A stretch of DNA of 19,823 nucleotides from Cladosporium sp. IMV 00045 (lineage: Eukaryota; Ascomycota; Dothideomycetes; Cladosporiales; Cladosporiaceae), in contig MSJI02000288.1 of assembly GCA_001931905.2 (NCBI GenBank), positions 1 through 19,823 of the forward strand, given 5' to 3'. The notes beneath the pieces were generated by a model. That model saw nothing but the letters and a program-made list of their open reading frames with translations, had not been told where the DNA came from and did no database searches. Numbering within the stretch: position 1 is the stretch's first letter; every line of letters begins with the position of its first letter. This document shows, in pieces, positions 16,072 to 19,823 of the stretch. Made by a program: the position numbers and the translations under genes.

Positions 16072-17395
16072 ATGCATCTCAGCACTGTGGCTGCAGCCGC
16101 CTCACTGTTTGCTGTCTCAGCTTATGCGTGGGAGCCTTCCGCAACCGACGGGACTGACGAGCTGGCGGCACAAGGCGTCGCAAACCTGCAGAAACGCCTC
16201 GCCTTGAAGAACACGAGCTCAGAATGCACTCCCGAGATTGCAGTCGTTCGCAAAGAATGGATGACACTGAGCGATGCAGAGAAGATCGCATACACAGACG
16301 CGGTGAAATGTCTCATGGCAAAGCCATCCATATCTGGGGATCTTGTTCCTGGCGCCAGATCCAGATACGATGACTTCGTCGGTACCCACATCAACCAAAC
16401 CATGAGCATTCATGGAACTGTGAGTATCAACCTAGCCGCTTTCACGCTCTCACAGTGTGCTAACATTCAATAGGGTAACTTCCTGTCATGGCATCGCTAC
16501 TTCACCTGGACCTACGAGCACGCTCTCCGCGATGAGTGCGGCTACGAGGGCTACCAGCCGTACATCAACTGGGGCAAGTACGCTCACGACATTGTTGGCT
16601 CGCCTTTGTTCGACGGCAGTGAGACGTCCATTAGCGGCGACGGGGAGTACATCCCGCACAACGATACCGGCATTCCATCCCAAGCCTCCCCCAACATCGT
16701 CCTTGCCGCCGGCAACGGTTCCGGCTGCGTCACCGAGGGCCCGTTCAAGAACATGACCGTTCGCCTCGGTCCCATGTCCCCGGCGATTGGAGGTCTTCCA
16801 GCCAACCCTCTGATTAGTGGTCTGGGCCTCAACGAGCGCTGCCTGCGCCGTGATCTGTCAAATGCTGCCTCCACTACGGGTTCCACTGAGACGCTCAGCT
16901 GTAAGTCGTTAATGCATACTGCTTGAAGAGGCCGAGACTGACTTGCAATAGACGACCTGATCACCCACTACACCGACATCGCCAGCTTCCAAGACAGGAT
17001 GCAAGGTGACTTCGCCAGGGGATTCATCGGCGTCCACACTGCCGGCCACTTCTGGGTCGGCGCCGACCCTGGTAAGCCCTCAAAGCCATCCCCCATTTCA
17101 TTTCCCGCAAGTTCACTGACAGTAAACCGCAGGCGGTGACCTCTTCGCTTCCCCCGGCGACCCCTACTTCTACCTGCACCACGCTCAAATCGACCGCACG
17201 TGGTGGATTTGGCAGAACCAGGACCTCGAGAACCGCCAGAACGCCATCGCTGGCACGCACACGCTGTTCAACTTCCCTCCGTCGGCGAACGCTACGCTCG
17301 ACGACATTATTGATCTCGGTGTCAATGCGCCTGGCATCACGATTGGAGAGGCCATGAGCACGCTTGCTGGCCCGTTCTGCTATACTTATGAGTAG
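16072..17395 (+). CDS. Secreted short-form tyrosinase / catechol oxidase, four exons
   Basis: Exons are 16072-16419, 16474-16900, 16952-17071 and 17133-17395. The introns are 54, 51 and 61 nt, all GT...AG and phase-compatible, giving 385 residues. Residues 1-19 are a signal peptide (MHLSTVAAAASLFAVSAYA). Type-3 copper ligands are visible: CuA H106, H114 and H123 (SWHRYF); CuB H287, H291 and one of H314/H315 in FYLHHAQIDRTWW. The enzyme oxidises phenols or catechols to quinones, as in melanin formation. It ends soon after the central domain, without the large C-terminal lid domain of classical fungal tyrosinases, so it resembles the short secreted class that includes Aspergillus oryzae catechol oxidase. 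Ser112 occupies the place of the Cys that forms the Cys-His thioether in many fungal tyrosinases. Thr288 follows the first CuB His where an Asn is often found in monophenolases. Several N-glycosylation sequons are present. Diphenolase preference is inferred. Confidence 0.93.
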
Positions 17396-17920
17396 ATAGA
17401 TGGAGAATCCAGTTGATAATGTATTATTTCGTGTACGCAGCATTTTCCGACCTATAGCCAATCGTCAGCATCTCGTGTGATGACAGTCTGCTTCTTTTCC
17501 CGAGATTGATAATTGATGTGCAGAGAAAAATTGATGTGTTCGATTTCCATGTAGCTAGACACAGTGACATCTGAGCTGCAGCAATCCGCTCGGGGCAGTA
17601 CGGGCATATTCGAAGAGCAGTTGCTTGCGCTGGCAATGAAACAGCCTTGTGCCTTCCACAAGCCCCATCTCAACATTCCTGGGCGCTGCAGACTCATGCG
17701 CTCTTCGTCCTGATCTTGTGCCCTCTCTTCTATCAGATGCAGTCGTTCTTCTTTGTGGAAAGTTGCTTCCAAATGGTATCTTTGACCGATCTCAAGTCGT
17801 GAAAATTTCGCCAGAACGCCTTCGCCAAATTGACCAGTTACCGCTTTTGTAGTTCACCTCGCGCGCGGCTTCCCCCTAGTATCCATATGCCAGTATTCTT
17901 TCAGAACGCCGTGCCGTCGT
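17396..17920. other. Convergent intergenic region
   Basis: It lies between the stops of the tyrosinase gene and the UPF0390 gene and should hold both 3' ends. Short frames on either strand (for example 106 codons minus at 17452-17772) have no recognisable features. Confidence 0.5.
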
Positions 17921-18267
17921 TCAAGCCTTCTTTTGGTTCACCGGCTTTCCAGGCTCCGACAATTTCCTGTCCTTCTTTCCACCGCGCAGAAGTTCGAGGT
18001 GACCAGCCCTGCCAGCCAGAGTCTTCTCGGTCATGGCTTGCAGGCCAGCGGTGTGCTTCTTGTGGACGTGGTGAGCCTTGACGAGCGACGCCTTCTTCGG
18101 CTTGATGACCTTGTTGCCGGTCTGAATGCGCTGCGACCTGTGGAACAAGAAAGACAGAGAGTCAGTCGAGACAATCACTAATGGCTATCACTGGTGGAAG
18201 AATTGTCGTACGGTTTGGCGGGTGTTTTGGGCCCGGTCTTGGTCTTTTTGAACTGTGACTGCGGCAT
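17921..18267 (-). CDS. UPF0390 / DUF2462 small basic protein, two exons
   Basis: Exon 1 is 18212-18267 (ATG at 18267), the intron is 18138-18211 (74 nt, GTACGA...TTCCACAG), and exon 2 is 17921-18137, giving 90 residues. The N terminus [14 protein letters not shown] and the core [20 protein letters not shown], followed by a segment ending in [15 protein letters not shown], match the conserved eukaryotic family that includes human C19orf53 (Leydig cell tumour 10 kDa homologue). The protein is very rich in Lys and has no membrane segment. Its function is not established; the charge and conservation suggest a nuclear or nucleolar, RNA-associated role, which is inference. Neither exon alone is long enough to attract attention, but the spliced product has the full family length. 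It is divergent from the GH115 gene, 672 bp away. Confidence 0.9.
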
Positions 18268-18939
18268 TTTGACTGTTCCCCGCTCTGTGCTTTGCGGTGA
18301 AAGTGGTGTAAAGTGGTGATAGAGTGAGGATAATCGGGTTTTGGTGGGTAGAATGGAGATCGGTAGGCTAAATGGGCCAGCCAAGGTCCTCTCGGTGGCG
18401 CAAAGAGCCGAAAAAAGTTCGCGCCTACAACAACAATCTAATCTTCTCCGCAGAGGTCAAACCCCACGCCTCTCATCATAGGTACTTTCACTAAAGTAAC
18501 TTTCACTAACGACTACTCCGTCCAGGCACAGACGCCATCTACGCACTCTCGCACTATACCACCAGCCTACAGGACTTGGTCTTCTTTCATTTCACCCGAG
18601 AACACCTTCATTGCAATGTCACCCCCTATGCGGCTGAACGGAGGCTTCGCTCGTGCTCATGCAGAGAGAATCTACTCTTGATATCTCGTCGTCCATATTG
18701 CCGTGCCCTAATTCTTGTCAAGCCCTGGCATCTTGATATACCATCATCAGTCCCGCATGATGCTAAACTTCTCTACTTTAGCCGCAATGGCTTCGATGCC
18801 ATGGCGGAGTCCATGCTCATGACAGACATGCTCACAAGATGTTAAGAATGCCTTCAAGATCCAGATACTTAAAGAGTTCCAGGCCTGAGGTAGGTGGATT
18901 CCCTTTGCAACTGCCCTTTACTCAAGGCAGTCTCCCAAG
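18268..18939. other. Divergent promoter region between UPF0390 and GH115 genes
   Basis: No gene is recognised; the 89-codon plus-strand frame at 18576-18845 shows no family features. Two GGCTAA motifs, the XlnR/Xyr1 core, are seen: plus strand at 18366-18371 and minus strand at 18778-18783, the second about 160 bp before the GH115 ATG. An imperfect tandem repeat lies at 18482-18510. Confidence 0.45.
18482..18510 (+). repeat. Imperfect short tandem repeat
   Basis: Two adjacent copies of a 14-15-nt unit, GTACTTTCACTAAA then GTAACTTTCACTAAC, in the divergent promoter region. They could be duplicated factor-binding sites or chance slippage. Confidence 0.5.
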
Positions 18940-19823
18940 ATGAGGCTTACCGGATTCTTCTCGTCCACGTTCTTCTTCTCCACGGCTCTGGCCATTGGCC
19001 AAGAGTCCACCATCAACTTCAACAGCACCGGCTTAAGACTCGCTGAGGGCGGCTCCAGCGTTCAGCTTTATGCCGACAGCCATGACTGGCCTGGTGTTCT
19101 GCGCGTCGTCGACGATCTGGCAGCTGACTTTGGTCGTGTCACTGGCACCAATGGCACAGTGACCTTGCTCGGAAATGCTACCTCACCACCCCACAACGCC
19201 ACCACCACCTACAACGTCACTGGAAAGACCGGTTTTGGCACCTCTGGACCTGGAAGATACGACCGCAGAGGTGGTGCCATCATTGCAGGAACTATTGGCA
19301 ACTCAAGCATCATCGATCGACTGATCGATGAAGGGAAGTTGGACGTCACCGACGTGGAAGGAGAGTGGGAGGCTTATGTCTCTGCCATCGTGGAGAACCC
19401 CGTGCATGGAGTTTCCCGAGCTGTGGTTATTGCTGGTGAGCTTTTCCTGGAAAAGTTGACCAGACTCTATACTGACATCAAAGCAGGTGCCGACAAAAGA
19501 GGTACGATTTACGGTCTGTACTCCATCTCAGAGCAGATCGGAGTCTCTCCGTGGTACTTCTGGGCCGACTCGCCACCCCAACAACACAGCTCCATCTCCG
19601 CTCAAGACGTCACAGTCGTCCAGAAGTCGCCCTCAGTCAGATATCGCGGCATTTTCCTCAACGATGAAGCACCAGCGCTTACCGGCCATGTCATGGCCAA
19701 GTTCCCTGACTCGCCGTGGGGCCCTGGATACAATGCCGACTTCTATGCCACAGTCTTCGAATTGCTCCTCAGGTTGCGCGCCAACTACCTCTGGCCTGCT
19801 ATGTGGAACTCAATGTTCAATGT
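18940..19823 (+). CDS. GH115 xylan alpha-1,2-glucuronidase, N-terminal part (3' end outside window)
   Basis: Exon 1 is 18940-19435, the intron is 19436-19486 (51 nt, GTGAGC...GCAG), and exon 2 starts at 19487 and is open to the window edge. About 277 of an expected roughly 950-1050 residues are visible. Residues 1-18 form a signal peptide (MRLTGFFSSTFFFSTALA), which fixes the start. GH115 hallmarks are AGADKRGTIYGLYSISEQIG, VSPWYFWADSP, RGIFLNDEAPALTG and the start of the catalytic barrel at FELLLRLRANYLWPAMWNS. The enzyme removes (4-O-methyl-)glucuronic acid side chains from glucuronoxylan outside the cell. Six N-glycosylation sequons fall in the first 130 or so residues. The catalytic acids of the family lie beyond the visible part, so activity cannot be judged. 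XlnR-type GGCTAA motifs upstream fit xylan-responsive control, weakly. Confidence 0.93.
   Translation, partial: MRLTGFFSSTFFFSTALAIGQESTINFNSTGLRLAEGGSSVQLYADSHDWPGVLRVVDDLAADFGRVTGTNGTVTLLGNATSPPHNATTTYNVTGKTGFGTSGPGRYDRRGGAIIAGTIGNSSIIDRLIDEGKLDVTDVEGEWEAYVSAIVENPVHGVSRAVVIAGELFLEKLTRLYTDIKAGADKRGTIYGLYSISEQIGVSPWYFWADSPPQQHSSISAQDVTVVQKSPSVRYRGIFLNDEAPALTGHVMAKFPDSPWGPGYNADFYATVFELLLRLRANYLWPAMWNSMFN

Noticed and set aside
17122..17132. Alternative acceptor GACAG at 17118-17122 for the last tyrosinase intron
   Set aside because: It would bring TAA into or next to the coding frame and shift it; the CGCAG acceptor at 17132 restores GGDLFASPGDP in frame.

Overview
The window reads as nuclear DNA of a filamentous ascomycete (Pezizomycotina; a dothideomycete is a guess from general character and has not been tested). 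The evidence is a set of genes with short introns of 50-74 nt, mostly GTAAG/GTGAG...YAG with CTAAC/CTGAC-like branch points. The gene families are also typical of moulds: a fungal-specific transcription factor, a 7TM rhodopsin-domain protein, a short secreted tyrosinase, a GH115 glucuronidase and a GPI-type wall protein. Genes lie on both strands and are not organised in operons. I saw no tRNA, rRNA, transposon or CRISPR.

Left third (1-6247). The 3' part of a fungal transcription factor gene enters from the left edge (two exons). A cytoplasmic-type amidase follows on the same strand. Its true start is probably a 13-codon first exon ahead of a 175-nt intron, and a dense cluster of nitrogen-type GATA sites lies just upstream. 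Convergent to it, on the minus strand, is an intron-free 515-residue protein. It combines a poly(A)-polymerase-like core, whose nucleotidyltransferase motifs look broken, with a C-terminal MJ1316 (DUF504) RNA-end-recognition domain.

Middle (6248-14010). A 1.6-kb divergent intergenic region leads to a 979-residue intron-free protein with two cyclic-nucleotide-binding domains, an F-box and leucine-rich repeats. It looks like a candidate cyclic-nucleotide-responsive SCF adaptor and also carries four RRxS sequences. Two minus-strand genes follow: a small secreted, probably GPI-anchored, Thr-rich wall protein split by one 50-nt intron, and a fungal 7TM rhodopsin-domain membrane protein, also split by one 50-nt intron.

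Right third (14011-19823). About 2 kb without a recognisable gene precedes a secreted tyrosinase/catechol oxidase in four exons with all copper ligands present. A minus-strand 90-residue basic protein of the UPF0390/DUF2462 family follows. It is divergent from the 5' end of a secreted GH115 xylan alpha-glucuronidase that runs off the right edge.

The genes do not form an obvious biosynthetic cluster. The two most unusual proteins are the cNMP-cNMP-F-box-LRR protein and the degenerate PAP-MJ1316 protein. They are divergently arranged about the same 1.6-kb intergenic region.
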